A stretch of DNA of 64,000 nt from JAMXLO01 sp963818775 (GTDB taxonomy: Bacteria; Pseudomonadota; Alphaproteobacteria; Acetobacterales; Acetobacteraceae), in NCBI GenBank assembly GCA_963818775.1, contig CAWFUF010000023.1, forward strand, positions 186,001 through 250,000, in the 5' to 3' direction. The notes under the pieces are model-generated. The model was not told the DNA's origin, did no database searches, and saw only the letters and a program-made list of their open reading frames with translations. Below, piece by piece: positions 1-9,145 of this stretch (its first letter is position 1; the number at the start of each line of letters is the position of its first letter). Both the position numbers and the translations under genes were made by a program.

Positions 1-171
1 AATCGCGAGAGCATTCCGGCCGGATAGTACCGTGCGTAACCATTTCGGCCAATAAACTCCGGCGAATTCGCGTGGCAAGTGAGTAAAGGGTAGGCTGGCC
101 AGGGGAAGGCGTCGTTCGCAGAAGACGGACGTCACCACACGGCACCGGGGCTGACAAAGGGAGAACGTGGA

Positions 172-1518
172 ATGATCAAGTCGAAGAGAGTCTCGCGCCG
201 CAGTGCGCTAAAACTGGGGGCGGCCGCCGCGGCGTTGCCCCTGGTGCACATCCGCACTGCCGGCGCCGCCGGCAAGGTGGCAATCGGTTTCTGGGACCAC
301 TGGGTACCCGGCGGCAACGACATCATGCAGAAGCAGGTCAACGCTTGGGCCGACAAGAACAAGGTCGAGGTGACCGCCGACTTCATCACCGGCAACGGCA
401 ACAAGCTGCAGTTGACCGGCGTTGCAGAATCGCAGGCGAAGACCGGGCACGACGCCTACACGTTCTATAACTGGGACGTATACAACAGCCATGACTCGCT
501 GGCGCCAATGGATGATGCGATCAAGTATCTGACCGGCAAGTATGGCGCGGTCAACGCCACGGCCGAGTACCTGGCGAAGCAGAAAGGCCAATGGACGGCG
601 GTCCCAAGCAGTTCCGGCACACAGGCCAAGCCACCTTGCGCACGCATCGAGTGGTTCAAGAAGAACGGCCTTGATCTGCAGGCGATGTATGCGGTGAAAC
701 CGGAGCATACGGCCGCACAGGATGGCTGGACCTGGGAAGCCTTCATGAAATACGCCGAGTTGGCGCAGAAGGACGGCCTGACCTTCGGACTCGGGCTCGG
801 CGGCAGCACCAATACCGACGCAACTGATACGCACGGCGCACTGTTCGCTGCATACGGTGCCAAGTTGATCGACGAGAATGGCAACATCACGCTTGACTCG
901 CCGGAAGTGATGCAGGTCCTCGAATTCTGCCAGAAGTTGGTGAAGTTCTATCCGGACGATGCCGTCAGCTATGACGACGCATCAAACAATCGCGCACTGA
1001 TCTCCGGCAAGAGCGCGCTGATCTTCAATCCGCCGTCAGCGTGGGCGGTGGCGAAGCGAGATGCTCCGGACGTCGCGAAGGACTGCTGGACGTTCTCGGC
1101 GCCGACGGGCCCCAAGGGCCGCTTCGTGCCGACTGCCACATTCTTCTGGGGTGTCTGGCAGTTCAGCAAGAACCAGCAGGCATCGAAGGAGTTGATCACC
1201 TACCTGATGGAGCGTGAACAGGTCGAGGAGCGCGACAACGGCGTGGCCGGCTATGACCTGCCGCCGTTCGAGGGAATGCTCGACTTCAAGATCTGGGAGA
1301 CCGTCGAGCCGCCGTCCGGCACGGTGTACAACTACCCGATCCGGAAATGGCATAACGCGAAGCCAAGTTTGACTTCATCCGAGGCATCGCCGGACGTGGC
1401 TGTGCAGGTCTACAACCGTGCCATCCACAATCAGATGATGGCGCGGATCAAGGAAGGCCAATCGATCAAGCAAGTGATTGCCTGGGCGAAAGACGAGCTG
1501 GAAGGCTTCACGCGCTGA
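172..1518 (+). CDS. ABC transporter extracellular substrate-binding protein (sugar, family 1)
   Basis: This 448-residue protein starts with a twin-arginine-type signal (SRRSALKLGAAAAALPL, residues about 8-24) and a small-residue cleavage region near AGAA, so it is probably exported folded to the periplasm. The rest has the size and pattern of family 1 solute-binding proteins (FWDHW near the mature start, a long alpha/beta body), which capture a carbohydrate or related ligand for a membrane permease. The start is supported by AAGGGAGAA about 6 bases upstream. Two permeases and an ATPase follow on the same strand, making a complete importer. The substrate cannot be read from sequence; the hydantoinase-family enzyme downstream is only a weak hint. 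Confidence 0.9.
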   Translation: MIKSKRVSRRSALKLGAAAAALPLVHIRTAGAAGKVAIGFWDHWVPGGNDIMQKQVNAWADKNKVEVTADFITGNGNKLQLTGVAESQAKTGHDAYTFYNWDVYNSHDSLAPMDDAIKYLTGKYGAVNATAEYLAKQKGQWTAVPSSSGTQAKPPCARIEWFKKNGLDLQAMYAVKPEHTAAQDGWTWEAFMKYAELAQKDGLTFGLGLGGSTNTDATDTHGALFAAYGAKLIDENGNITLDSPEVMQVLEFCQKLVKFYPDDAVSYDDASNNRALISGKSALIFNPPSAWAVAKRDAPDVAKDCWTFSAPTGPKGRFVPTATFFWGVWQFSKNQQASKELITYLMEREQVEERDNGVAGYDLPPFEGMLDFKIWETVEPPSGTVYNYPIRKWHNAKPSLTSSEASPDVAVQVYNRAIHNQMMARIKEGQSIKQVIAWAKDELEGFTR

Positions 1519-1873
1519 CCATTTCGAGCGAAACGGCTGCATGGCTGGCGTTGCACATTGCAACGCCAGCCGCTAGCGTTGGTTGGTAAATAATAAGATA
1601 CCCCGTAGTCCTTTGCCCGATTTGGCGGCAAAGAGCGTGGTCGACGAGGGCGGGATAACCGCCACAGGCAGGGGTCTGGCTTTGACGGTCGTCCGGTTGA
1701 TCCGGAAGGCGTGGGAGGTACGTGGATGGCGAAGCTGCATCGCGGCTCGCATCACAGTCAGTCACAAACAGGAAGCCCACGCGGCTGCCTGACCTCGGCA
1801 TGCACGTGCCGGGTCCGGCGCCGGATTGCGCTCTGCGCGTGTCCGCCGTGCTGGCGGAACAAGGGAGAATAGG
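1519..1873 (+). other. 355-bp intergenic region inside the ABC transporter operon
   Basis: No protein here looks real. Near its left end is a strong hairpin (separate entry). The remainder has no recognisable gene, and short open frames on both strands lack family resemblance. The last 15 bases hold the ribosome binding site of the permease gene. The length is large for an operon gap and fits a processing or attenuation region between the highly needed binding protein and the membrane genes. Confidence 0.6.
1543..1571 (+). terminator. Strong intercistronic hairpin after the binding-protein gene
   Basis: GGCTGGCGTTGCA (1543-1555) and TGCAACGCCAGCC (1559-1571) form a perfect 13-bp stem around the 3-base loop CAT, 25 bases after the stop codon. 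There is no run of T after it, so it is not a classic intrinsic terminator. By analogy with malE-malF type operons it may protect the upstream message from 3' decay or cause partial termination, giving more binding protein than permease. The role is inferred. Confidence 0.7.
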
Positions 1874-2824
1874 ATGGCCGACAGCACAAGCGTTCCTGCT
1901 GGCGCAATGGTTCCAGCAATGGCGGGAATCCGCCGCACCGGCAGCCTGAAACGCTTCACGCAGCAGCGATCCACCATCGCCTTCTTCCTGTGCCTGCCGC
2001 TGATTTTGCTGATCGCCTGCTTCGTGGTCTATCCGGCGTTCTATGCGATCTACCTCAGCATGCTGAACAAGAAGATGACGGCGTTCGTCGGTCTGGGAAA
2101 CTTCGCGTTCCTGCTGAAGCGCAACACCTTCCAACTGGTCATCTTCCAGAGCTGCCTGTTCGCGGTCACCGCGGTGGTCTTCAAGGCGCTGATCGGCTTC
2201 ATCATCGCCCACCTGATGCATAACATCCCGGGCAAGAACCAGCGCATCTGGCGCGGCCTGTTGTTGGTGCCATGGGTGGTTCCCTTGGCGCTCTCCACAT
2301 TGGCGTGGTGGTGGATGTTCGATCCCTCCTACTCAGCCTTCAACTGGATCCTTAACAAGTTCGGCTTCGCCTCGGTGCCCTGGCTTGGCATCGGCTGGAT
2401 CGCACGGTTCTGCACCGTCACGGTGAACGTCTGGTTCGGAACGCCATTCTTCATGATCATGTATCTCGCCGCACTGAAGTCGGTGCCGGAGCAGCTCTAT
2501 GAGGCGGCGGCAATCGACGGCGCCAACTCGATGCAGAAGATGTTCTTCGTCACCCTGCCGATGATCCGCAACATCATCGCCATCACCGTGCTGTTCAGCC
2601 TGATTGTGACATTCGCAGACTTCGACATCGTCCGCATCCTGACCGGCGGCGGACCGCAGGACATGACGCACATATTCGCCACCTACGCATTCCAGGTCGG
2701 CATCCAGTCGGGCGACATCCCGTTGGGTGCGTCAGTCAGCCTGTTCATGTTCCCGATCCTCGCGTTCGCCGCATTCTTCGTGCTGCGCGGCGTCACCAGG
2801 CGCAGCAAGGAGATTGCGGCATGA
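1874..2824 (+). CDS. Sugar ABC transporter permease (MalF/UgpA type)
   Basis: A 316-residue inner-membrane permease with six or so hydrophobic segments starting near residue 38. The conserved EAA loop is visible as YEAAAIDGANSMQKMFFVTLP, the site that docks to the ATPase. I chose the ATG at 1874 because AAGGGAGAATAGG lies directly upstream and the longer frame from 1826 adds an uncharged-poor leader with no support. The stop overlaps the next permease start by 4 bases (ATGA), so the two subunits are translationally coupled and probably form the heterodimeric channel of the importer. Confidence 0.9.
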   Translation: MADSTSVPAGAMVPAMAGIRRTGSLKRFTQQRSTIAFFLCLPLILLIACFVVYPAFYAIYLSMLNKKMTAFVGLGNFAFLLKRNTFQLVIFQSCLFAVTAVVFKALIGFIIAHLMHNIPGKNQRIWRGLLLVPWVVPLALSTLAWWWMFDPSYSAFNWILNKFGFASVPWLGIGWIARFCTVTVNVWFGTPFFMIMYLAALKSVPEQLYEAAAIDGANSMQKMFFVTLPMIRNIIAITVLFSLIVTFADFDIVRILTGGGPQDMTHIFATYAFQVGIQSGDIPLGASVSLFMFPILAFAAFFVLRGVTRRSKEIAA

Positions 2825-3720
2825 GCACCAGTACGGCGCCTGTCGGGACGGTGCCGGCGACCCGGCGGCGACACCACAGCCTCCATCGCCAGCGCGCATG
2901 GGCGCTGTGGGGCAGCTACATCGCGCTCGGTTTCTTCGTGGTGATCTTCCTGGTCCCGCCGTTCTACACGCTGATGACCAGCTTCAAGTCCTCAGCGGAG
3001 ATTTCGGCGCAGTCAGGCAATCCCTGGTTTCCCCACCACCCGACACTGGAGAACTTCTGGTACCTGATCACGTATCCGAACTTCCAGACCTACTACCTGA
3101 ACTCCGTGATCATCACGGTCCTCGTGGTCGCAATCAGTATCACCATCTCGGTGCTGGCCGCGTTCAGTCTGGCGCGGATGGGATTCTGGGGCAGCCAGGC
3201 GCTGGCGACCGGTGTGTTCCTCACCTACCTGATCCCTGCATCGCTATTGTTCCTGCCATTGTTCCAGATCATCGGCTGGCTCGGCCTGATCAACAGTTTC
3301 TGGTGCCTGGTGCTGCTGTATCCGACGCTGGCGGTGCCGTTCTGCACGTGGATCATGATCGGCTACTTCAGCTCGATCCCAAAGGAACTGGATGAGGCAG
3401 CGCTGATCGACGGTGCCGGCTATCTGCAGATGCTGTGGCGGATATTCATACCTGTGGCGATGCCCGGCATTATCGCCGCCACGATCTTCGCCTTCACGGT
3501 GAGCTGGGGCGCCTTTCTGTATCCGCTGGCGTATCTCTACACATCGAACCAGATGGTCCTGACCGTCGGCATCATCAGCGACCTGATCCGCGGCGACGTG
3601 TTCCAGTGGGGCAAGATCATGGCGGCCGTCGTGCTCGCCTCGATGCCGCCGATCCTGATCTACGCCTTCCTGATGGACTACTACGTTGCCGGCCTGACCG
3701 CCGGTGCGACCAAGGGATAA
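2821..3720 (+). CDS. Sugar ABC transporter permease (MalG/UgpE type)
   Basis: A 299-residue second permease of the importer. It has an N-terminal membrane segment around residues 32-52 and the EAA loop DEAALIDGAGYLQMLWRIFIP that contacts the nucleotide-binding subunit. Its start overlaps the first permease (ATGA), and the ATPase follows after 33 bases. Length and motif fit the MalG/UgpE class of carbohydrate permeases. Confidence 0.9.
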   Translation: MSTSTAPVGTVPATRRRHHSLHRQRAWALWGSYIALGFFVVIFLVPPFYTLMTSFKSSAEISAQSGNPWFPHHPTLENFWYLITYPNFQTYYLNSVIITVLVVAISITISVLAAFSLARMGFWGSQALATGVFLTYLIPASLLFLPLFQIIGWLGLINSFWCLVLLYPTLAVPFCTWIMIGYFSSIPKELDEAALIDGAGYLQMLWRIFIPVAMPGIIAATIFAFTVSWGAFLYPLAYLYTSNQMVLTVGIISDLIRGDVFQWGKIMAAVVLASMPPILIYAFLMDYYVAGLTAGATKG

Positions 3721-3753
3721 GCTCACCGCCAACCACGAGGGAACCACAAGACC

Positions 3754-4857
3754 ATGGCTGAAGTCTCCTGCCGCAAAGTAGTCAAGAACTACGATGGTGG
3801 CGTGCAAGCGGTGAAGGGTATCGACCTCGAGATCGCCGATCGGGAGTTCGTGGTTCTCGTCGGACCGTCCGGCTGCGGCAAATCGACCACGCTGCGCATG
3901 ATCGCCGGCCTCGAGGAGATCACCGAAGGTGAGATCTGGATCGGTGGCGACGTGGTCAACGATGTGCCGCCGCGCGATCGCGACATCGCCATGGTGTTCC
4001 AGAACTACGCGCTGTATCCGCACATGAGCGTGTTCGACAACATGGCCTTCGGCCTGAAGCTGCGGAAGTTCCCGAAGGACGAGATCCGCCGCCGCGTGGA
4101 CGAGGCGGCGCGCATTCTCGACATCGGCATGCTGCTCGATCGCAAGCCGCGCGCTCTGTCGGGCGGACAGCGGCAACGCGTGGCGATGGGGCGCGCCATC
4201 GTGCGCAACCCCAAGGTGTTCCTGTTCGACGAACCGCTGTCGAACCTGGACGCCAAGCTACGCGTGCAGATGCGTACCGAGATCAAGAAGGTGCACCAGA
4301 CGGTCCGCACGACCACCGTGTACGTGACGCACGATCAGATCGAGGCAATGACCCTCGCCGACCGTGTGGTGGTGATGAACCACGGCGTGATCGAGCAGGT
4401 CGGTTCACCACAGGAGCTGTATCACAACCCGACGACGCGCTTCGTCGCGGGCTTCATCGGCTCGCCGGCGATGAACTTCCTGCCGGTACGTGTTCAGGAC
4501 GGCACCAATGGCGGCTTGGCCGTGCGCATCACCGACCAGATCGTGCTGCCGGTGCCGCCGTCGCGTACCGATCGTTATGGCAAGTACAAGGGCAAGGAGA
4601 TGGTGCTCGGGCTACGGCCGGAGCACCTGTTCGAATACCACGAGACCGGCCGCCCAGGCTGGACACGCGTCGAGCTGCCGGTTGATGTGGTCGAACCGAT
4701 GGGCATGGAGACGATGGTGCACTTCTTCGTCGGCCACGAGCCTGTCTGCGCCCGCGTCGATCCCGCAACGCACGCGGAACCCGGCGAGGTGCTGCCGCTG
4801 ACCGCAGACCTGAACCAGATGCACCTCATGGAGCCGGAGAGCGGGCGGGTGGTCTAG
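3754..4857 (+). CDS. ABC transporter ATP-binding protein (UgpC/MalK-like)
   Basis: A 367-residue ATPase powering the importer. Walker A GPSGCGKST (residues about 37-45), the signature LSGGQRQRVAMGRA, Walker B VFLFDEPLSNLDA and the switch histidine in YVTHDQ are all present. After about residue 235 comes a C-terminal OB-fold (MOP-like) regulatory domain, typical of the MalK/UgpC/MsmX group that takes up sugars, polyols or glycerol-3-phosphate. It is the last gene of the importer operon and lies 33 bases after the second permease. Confidence 0.93.
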   Translation: MAEVSCRKVVKNYDGGVQAVKGIDLEIADREFVVLVGPSGCGKSTTLRMIAGLEEITEGEIWIGGDVVNDVPPRDRDIAMVFQNYALYPHMSVFDNMAFGLKLRKFPKDEIRRRVDEAARILDIGMLLDRKPRALSGGQRQRVAMGRAIVRNPKVFLFDEPLSNLDAKLRVQMRTEIKKVHQTVRTTTVYVTHDQIEAMTLADRVVVMNHGVIEQVGSPQELYHNPTTRFVAGFIGSPAMNFLPVRVQDGTNGGLAVRITDQIVLPVPPSRTDRYGKYKGKEMVLGLRPEHLFEYHETGRPGWTRVELPVDVVEPMGMETMVHFFVGHEPVCARVDPATHAEPGEVLPLTADLNQMHLMEPESGRVV

Positions 4858-4937
4858 CGCCCGCCTTCCTCCGCCCGGTCGGTTATCGCAAGGGGCGGCG
4901 GTGCCGCGCGCTCCAGAAGATCGAGGTTGGCCTTACA

Positions 4938-5395
4938 CTATTTGATCCGTTTCAACTCGAGGGTTGACGTGAATGGCTGAGCACCGCCGGTAATTGTTCG
5001 TACGAGTTTCAGGTTGTCGCCATGATTGCAATCACGCCTTTCTGGTCGGTGCCCTCAAAGTTGGGATACGTGGACCCCTTGACGTGAGCCGTCAGGTTAT
5101 TTCCATCCAGCGCATAGGTTCCATAATACGCCACCGACGGTCCGACAGGCACGGTTGGACGGTCAGAGCTTTTCGGTCGATTATTGCTCGCGATAAACAC
5201 CATGACCATGCCATTTCTATCGTAGTTGATCATCCCGTTCGGCTGTTCACCGAAAGGGTGCTCTAGCTTGCCGCCGTGATCCTCGACCAATGAGACCAGG
5301 GACCATGCGCCGGTAAGGTCATTAGAAGACTGTGCAACCGCGCCGGTCACCGGCAGGACCAGGCCCACGGCGAAATATAGTGCAGAGCGATTCAT
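4938..5395 (-). pseudogene. Frameshifted lipocalin-like domain protein with signal peptide
   Basis: Reading from the ATG at 5395 (GGGGAGGAACGTCA upstream), the product begins with a secretion signal (ALYFAVGLVLPVTGAVAQ) and continues as a lipocalin-like domain: LTGAWSLVSL, HPFGEQPNGMINY, YYGTYALD and SLYPNF-like GSTYPNFEGTDQ. The open frame stops at 5009, short of the usual end. In the next frame, the sequence GDNLKLVRTITGG followed by TLELKRIK and a stop at 4938 is the expected family ending, so one base appears to be missing near 5012-5025. Restored length is about 152 residues. It is either a recent pseudogene or a sequence error. Function of this family is unknown. Confidence 0.75.
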
Positions 5396-5617
5396 TGACG
5401 TTCCTCCCCGTTGTTCCTCCATGCTAACGGTCGGGTGTGAGTCCGTCCTGTCCACCGCCGCATCGATGTGCTTGTCGCTCAAACTCTGGATAACGGCGCG
5501 AATGCTTTCCTTCGCCGGACCTCTTGACCCCACCGATAGCGTCTGAACTCGCCGTCGGTTCTTGCTTGTTCCGCTGAGACGCGGAACCATAGGAGGAAAG
5601 ACAGGAAGGAAGCAGCC
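5396..5617. other. 222-bp divergent intergenic region
   Basis: This stretch lies between the divergently read lipocalin-like gene and the hydantoinase-family gene, so it should hold both promoters. An in-frame upstream extension of the lipocalin-like gene to 5590 exists but has no signal-peptide logic and lacks a ribosome site, so I treat it as noncoding. Near the right end AGGAGGAAAGACAGGAAGGAAG carries the ribosome site for the gene at 5618. Confidence 0.5.
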
Positions 5618-7042
5618 ATGGTCGATCTGGTGGTGCGTGGCGATACCGTGGTGACGCCGCAGGGCGTGGGTGCCTACGACATCGCGATCGCTGGTGAGCA
5701 GATCGTCGCTGTTGCCGCCAAGGGCAGCCTGCCGATACCGGACGGTGCGCGGCTAATCGATGCGAGGGGAAAAATTGTCATGCCCGGCGGCATCGATCCG
5801 CACGTGCACTGCAAATGGCACCTGCCTAACCCCGACGGCAGCGCCGGGCTGACCGAGCCTCCTGATGTGGTGGGGCGTGCCGCGGTGCATGGCGGCACCA
5901 CGACGATGATCGATTTCACGCGCGCCAGCCAGGGCACGAACGTGCAGGACGCGATCGCGAAGCGCGAGGAGGACTGGAACGGTCACTGCGCCTGCGACTA
6001 TGCGCAGCACATCATGGTGGAAGGTGCGCTACCGCTCACGCTGCCAGAACAATTGGCCGAAGCGATCCAGGCCGGGTTCCCGACGGTGAAGATCTTCACC
6101 ACCGACATCACGCCGTCGCGCAAGGGACGCATGGTGGACTTCGGCGACATCTGGGAAGTGTTCCAGGTGCTGCGCGCGAACAATGGCCTCGGCGTGATCC
6201 ACTCCGAGGACAACGACATCGTTATGCACATGTACGGCAAACTGATCCGCGAAGGGCGCACAGGCTTTGCCAACATGGCGGAAGTGCACAACACGCTATC
6301 CGAGGACATCTCGTTCCGTCGTGTGATCCGCCTCGCCGAGAAGGTCGGCACCACGCTGTATATGATGCACACCTCGGCTGCATCCGGCGTGTCGGCGATC
6401 CGCGAGGCGCGTGCGCGCGGCGTGTCGATCTATGGCGAGTCGCTGCACCAGTACATGCTTTACACGTCGGAGGACTACAAGCGCACGAACGGTCAGATCT
6501 ACCACACCTACCCGTCGCTGAAGTCGGCCGAGGACCAGGCAGCACTGTGGGCAGGCACCCTCGATGGCTGCATCAATTGCGTGGCCACCGATGAGATCTG
6601 CTGCACGCTGGCAAAGAAGCTGCAAGGCGTACGGATCGATGACACCACCGGCGGCAATGCCGGCGTCGAGCCGCGCGTTGCGCTGATGTACACCGAGATG
6701 GTCGGCAAGCGCAGGTATTCACTGAGCCGGTTTGTCGATCTGGTGTCGACCAACGCGGCGAAGATCATGGGCCTGTATCCCCGCAAAGGCGCCATCGCAG
6801 CCGGATCGGACGCCGATATCTGCGTGCTGGATCCGACCGACAAGCGCACCATCCGCGCACAGGACCTGCACGAGGCAGACTACACGCCATGGGAAGGCCG
6901 CAAGATGGAGGCGTGGCCATGCCTGACGTTATTACGCGGCAAGGTGGTGGTGGAGAACGGCAAATGGCAGGGCGCGCTGACCGATGGCAAATGGCAGCCT
7001 CGCAAGATCGCCCCGGAAATACTGGAAGGGCCGAAGTTGTAA
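5618..7042 (+). CDS. Dihydropyrimidinase/hydantoinase-family cyclic amidohydrolase
   Basis: A 474-residue metal-dependent amidohydrolase that opens cyclic amides such as dihydropyrimidines, hydantoins or allantoin. The TIM-barrel metal motif is GGIDPHVH (HxH at residues about 62-64). The lysine in PTVKIFTTD fits the carbamylated bridging ligand, histidines follow in VIHSEDND and LYMMHTSA, and the catalytic aspartate is probably that of VATDE. A strong purine-rich site precedes the ATG. Substrate within the family cannot be decided. It precedes a small gene and a TPR gene on the same strand, and the ABC importer lies upstream across a divergent gene. Confidence 0.85.
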   Translation: MVDLVVRGDTVVTPQGVGAYDIAIAGEQIVAVAAKGSLPIPDGARLIDARGKIVMPGGIDPHVHCKWHLPNPDGSAGLTEPPDVVGRAAVHGGTTTMIDFTRASQGTNVQDAIAKREEDWNGHCACDYAQHIMVEGALPLTLPEQLAEAIQAGFPTVKIFTTDITPSRKGRMVDFGDIWEVFQVLRANNGLGVIHSEDNDIVMHMYGKLIREGRTGFANMAEVHNTLSEDISFRRVIRLAEKVGTTLYMMHTSAASGVSAIREARARGVSIYGESLHQYMLYTSEDYKRTNGQIYHTYPSLKSAEDQAALWAGTLDGCINCVATDEICCTLAKKLQGVRIDDTTGGNAGVEPRVALMYTEMVGKRRYSLSRFVDLVSTNAAKIMGLYPRKGAIAAGSDADICVLDPTDKRTIRAQDLHEADYTPWEGRKMEAWPCLTLLRGKVVVENGKWQGALTDGKWQPRKIAPEILEGPKL

Positions 7043-7058
7043 CGATGAAGGATCCGGT

Positions 7059-7388
7059 TTGAGCCTCCCCCTCCCCCTCCCAGGGCACGGGGAGATACAT
7101 GTACTGCGTGCGCTGCTGGTCGATTGCGCCACTCTGTGGGGCGTCGAAGTACGCATCGCCGCTCGCGCCGACGGCGTGGACGTCGCCACAGCCTCCGGCA
7201 CGTTCCACGTGCAACGCGCGACCGAGGACATGCGCCCCGCCCGCTGGCTGCTGCAAACGCCCGAACGCCGTGTCGCCAATCGCCCGCCACGCGCCACGCC
7301 ATCGATCGGCGCTTTGCTCACTGCCCTGCGCAACGCACTCGGCGCGGAAGGCGGCAACAAACTCCGGATCGGAGCACCAGCATCATGA
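7059..7388 (+). CDS. Small hypothetical protein coupled to the TPR gene
   Basis: A 109-residue frame begins at TTG (7059) with GAAGGA six bases upstream and ends in TGA at 7386-7388, overlapping the ATG of the TPR gene (ATGA). That overlap, codon use like the neighbours, and a mixed alpha/beta-looking sequence (VLRALLVDCATLWGVEV) argue it is real. The first residues, SLPLPLPG, come from a C-rich intergenic-type repeat (7062-7085), so the true start may be later. A longer frame from 6984 would overlap the hydantoinase gene by 59 bases and is less likely. I do not recognise a family. Confidence 0.5.
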   Translation: MSLPLPLPGHGEIHVLRALLVDCATLWGVEVRIAARADGVDVATASGTFHVQRATEDMRPARWLLQTPERRVANRPPRATPSIGALLTALRNALGAEGGNKLRIGAPAS

Positions 7389-8734
7389 AACCGGACGAAC
7401 GCAACCTGCCGCTGTCGACCGACAGCACCGAAGCGGCACGTCTGTTCGACCGTGCGGTCGAGCACTACCTGAAATACCACACAGACACGATGGCACTCGT
7501 CGGCAAAGCCATCGCGGCCGACGCAGACTTCGTCATGGCGCATTGCCTCAAAGGCTACCTCCTTCTCGGTGCGGCGAATCCTGCCCACCGCCAACAGATC
7601 GCCTCCACCCTCGCCACTGCCCAATCCGCTGCCGCCACCGCCACGCAGCGCGAAAAGCAGCATGTCGCCGCGTTCGCCGCCTGGGCGGATGGCGAACTCG
7701 ACAAGTCCTTCGCGATATGGCGACAGATCCTCGACGCAACCCCCACCGACCTGCTGGCGTTGCGCATCTGCGACACGACTTGGTTCCGCCACGGCCAGAC
7801 CCAGAAGATTCGCGAGCAGGCCGACCGCATCGCGCCACTCTGGTCATCCGATCTGCCAGGCTACGACATGCTGCAATGCGTCTGGGCCTTCGCGCACGAG
7901 GAGACCGGCGACTACGCCGCGGCAGAACGCGCAGTGGATGCCGCACTGGAACAGGACCGCACGAATTACTTCGCGCACCACGTCAAGACGCACGTGCTGG
8001 AGATGGACTGCCGCCCGCGTGAAGGCTGCCACTGGCTGGAATCGCAGATCCCAAACTGGTCTGCCGGCAACAACCTGATCCATCACCTCTGGTGGCATCG
8101 CACGCTGATGGAGCTCGATCTCGGCGAACGCGACGCCGTGCTTGCGAGCTATGACGCAAACATCCGCAACTTCGACGATCCGATGACCAAGGCCGTGCCG
8201 GACCACTATGTCGATCTGCAGAACGCGACCGCCCTGCTGTGGCGCCTGGAACTGCTCGGCCTCGACGTCGGCAATCGCTGGGACGAACTCGCCGACAAGG
8301 CCGAAGCCCGCACCGGCGATGCCGGACATCTGCTCCTGGTCCCGCATCTGATGCTGGCCTTGGCTGCCACCGAACGCGATGCCGCCGCCCGTTACGTCGA
8401 CGCGCTGCGCGATCTCGCCGCCGATCCCGCGCTATGGACCGCCCCGGCGATCGCCGACGTGGTGATCCCCGCCTGCGAGGCAGCACTTGCCCACCGCCGC
8501 AGCGAACACGCGCGCGTCGTCGATCTGCTCGGGCCGCGCCAGGACAAGATCCGCCTGCTCGGCGGCAGCAACGCGCAACGCGACCTGTTCTTCCAGATGC
8601 TGATCAACTCAGCGATGAAGGCCGACCGCCGCGACGTGGTTTCGGCGATGATCGCCCACGAAGCCGCCACGCGGTCCGTGCCACCGACACAGCGGGCCGG
8701 ATATGCCGCCCCGGCTCGCTGGTTGCATTCTTGA
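7385..8734 (+). CDS. TPR protein of the TTC38 type
   Basis: A 449-residue soluble helical protein. It starts at the ATG at 7385 by a 4-base overlap with the preceding small gene; the longer frame from 7124 is an out-of-context extension. Helical-pair repeats run through the protein (for example EAARLFDRAVEHYLKY, AHCLKGYLLLGA, WAFAHEETGDYAAAERAVDAAL), and the layout with NLIHHLWWHRTLMELDLGE resembles eukaryotic and bacterial TTC38-like proteins. Partners are unknown. Its position after a hydantoinase-family enzyme suggests a shared operon but gives no function. Confidence 0.75.
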   Translation: MKPDERNLPLSTDSTEAARLFDRAVEHYLKYHTDTMALVGKAIAADADFVMAHCLKGYLLLGAANPAHRQQIASTLATAQSAAATATQREKQHVAAFAAWADGELDKSFAIWRQILDATPTDLLALRICDTTWFRHGQTQKIREQADRIAPLWSSDLPGYDMLQCVWAFAHEETGDYAAAERAVDAALEQDRTNYFAHHVKTHVLEMDCRPREGCHWLESQIPNWSAGNNLIHHLWWHRTLMELDLGERDAVLASYDANIRNFDDPMTKAVPDHYVDLQNATALLWRLELLGLDVGNRWDELADKAEARTGDAGHLLLVPHLMLALAATERDAAARYVDALRDLAADPALWTAPAIADVVIPACEAALAHRRSEHARVVDLLGPRQDKIRLLGGSNAQRDLFFQMLINSAMKADRRDVVSAMIAHEAATRSVPPTQRAGYAAPARWLHS

Positions 8735-8797
8735 CACTGTCCAACCCCAACTGTAGCAAGCCCCGGCTTTCCGGCGGGCCTCCTGCCAGGAGCCGAC

Positions 8798-9145
8798 ATG
8801 AGTGATGCACCGGGCGAGGAAGAGCCTCCTTCCTTCGAAGAGAGGCTGAAATCCGCCCGCAGCAGGCAGGGGCTTGATGCCCCGCCGCCATCGTCAGCCG
8901 GGAGTTCCGGCGACCTCGGCGGCATGAGTCCCTGGGGGATCGGCCTGCGGGTGGGGATCGAGCTGGTCTCGGCTCTGGTGGTGGCGGTCGCCATCGGCTA
9001 TGGGCTCGACCGCCTGTTCGGCACGAAACCCATCCTGATGGCGGTGTTCGTCCTGCTGGGTGGCGCGGCTGGAATACTCAACGTCTGGCGCCTGTTCGCG
9101 CCACGACCGACACGGGGACCAAAGGTCCGGGACGGGGGACGATAG
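8798..9145 (+). CDS. atpI: ATP synthase assembly protein AtpI
   Basis: A 115-residue protein with a charged N-terminal half and two C-terminal membrane helices (about residues 50-70 and 80-98). The pattern GYGLDRLFGT followed by GGAAGILNVWRL is typical of AtpI/AtpZ, which helps c-ring assembly and Mg uptake in F-type ATP synthases. AGGAG precedes the ATG. Its stop overlaps the GTG start of the a subunit by one base. It is the first gene of a separate F0 operon; alphaproteobacteria usually keep the F1 genes elsewhere. Confidence 0.9.
   Translation: MSDAPGEEEPPSFEERLKSARSRQGLDAPPPSSAGSSGDLGGMSPWGIGLRVGIELVSALVVAVAIGYGLDRLFGTKPILMAVFVLLGGAAGILNVWRLFAPRPTRGPKVRDGGR

Noticed and set aside
172..7042. 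A dedicated hydantoin or pyrimidine uptake and degradation operon
   Set aside because: The importer is of the carbohydrate type and a divergent gene and 760 bases separate it from the hydrolase, so a joint pathway is not supported.
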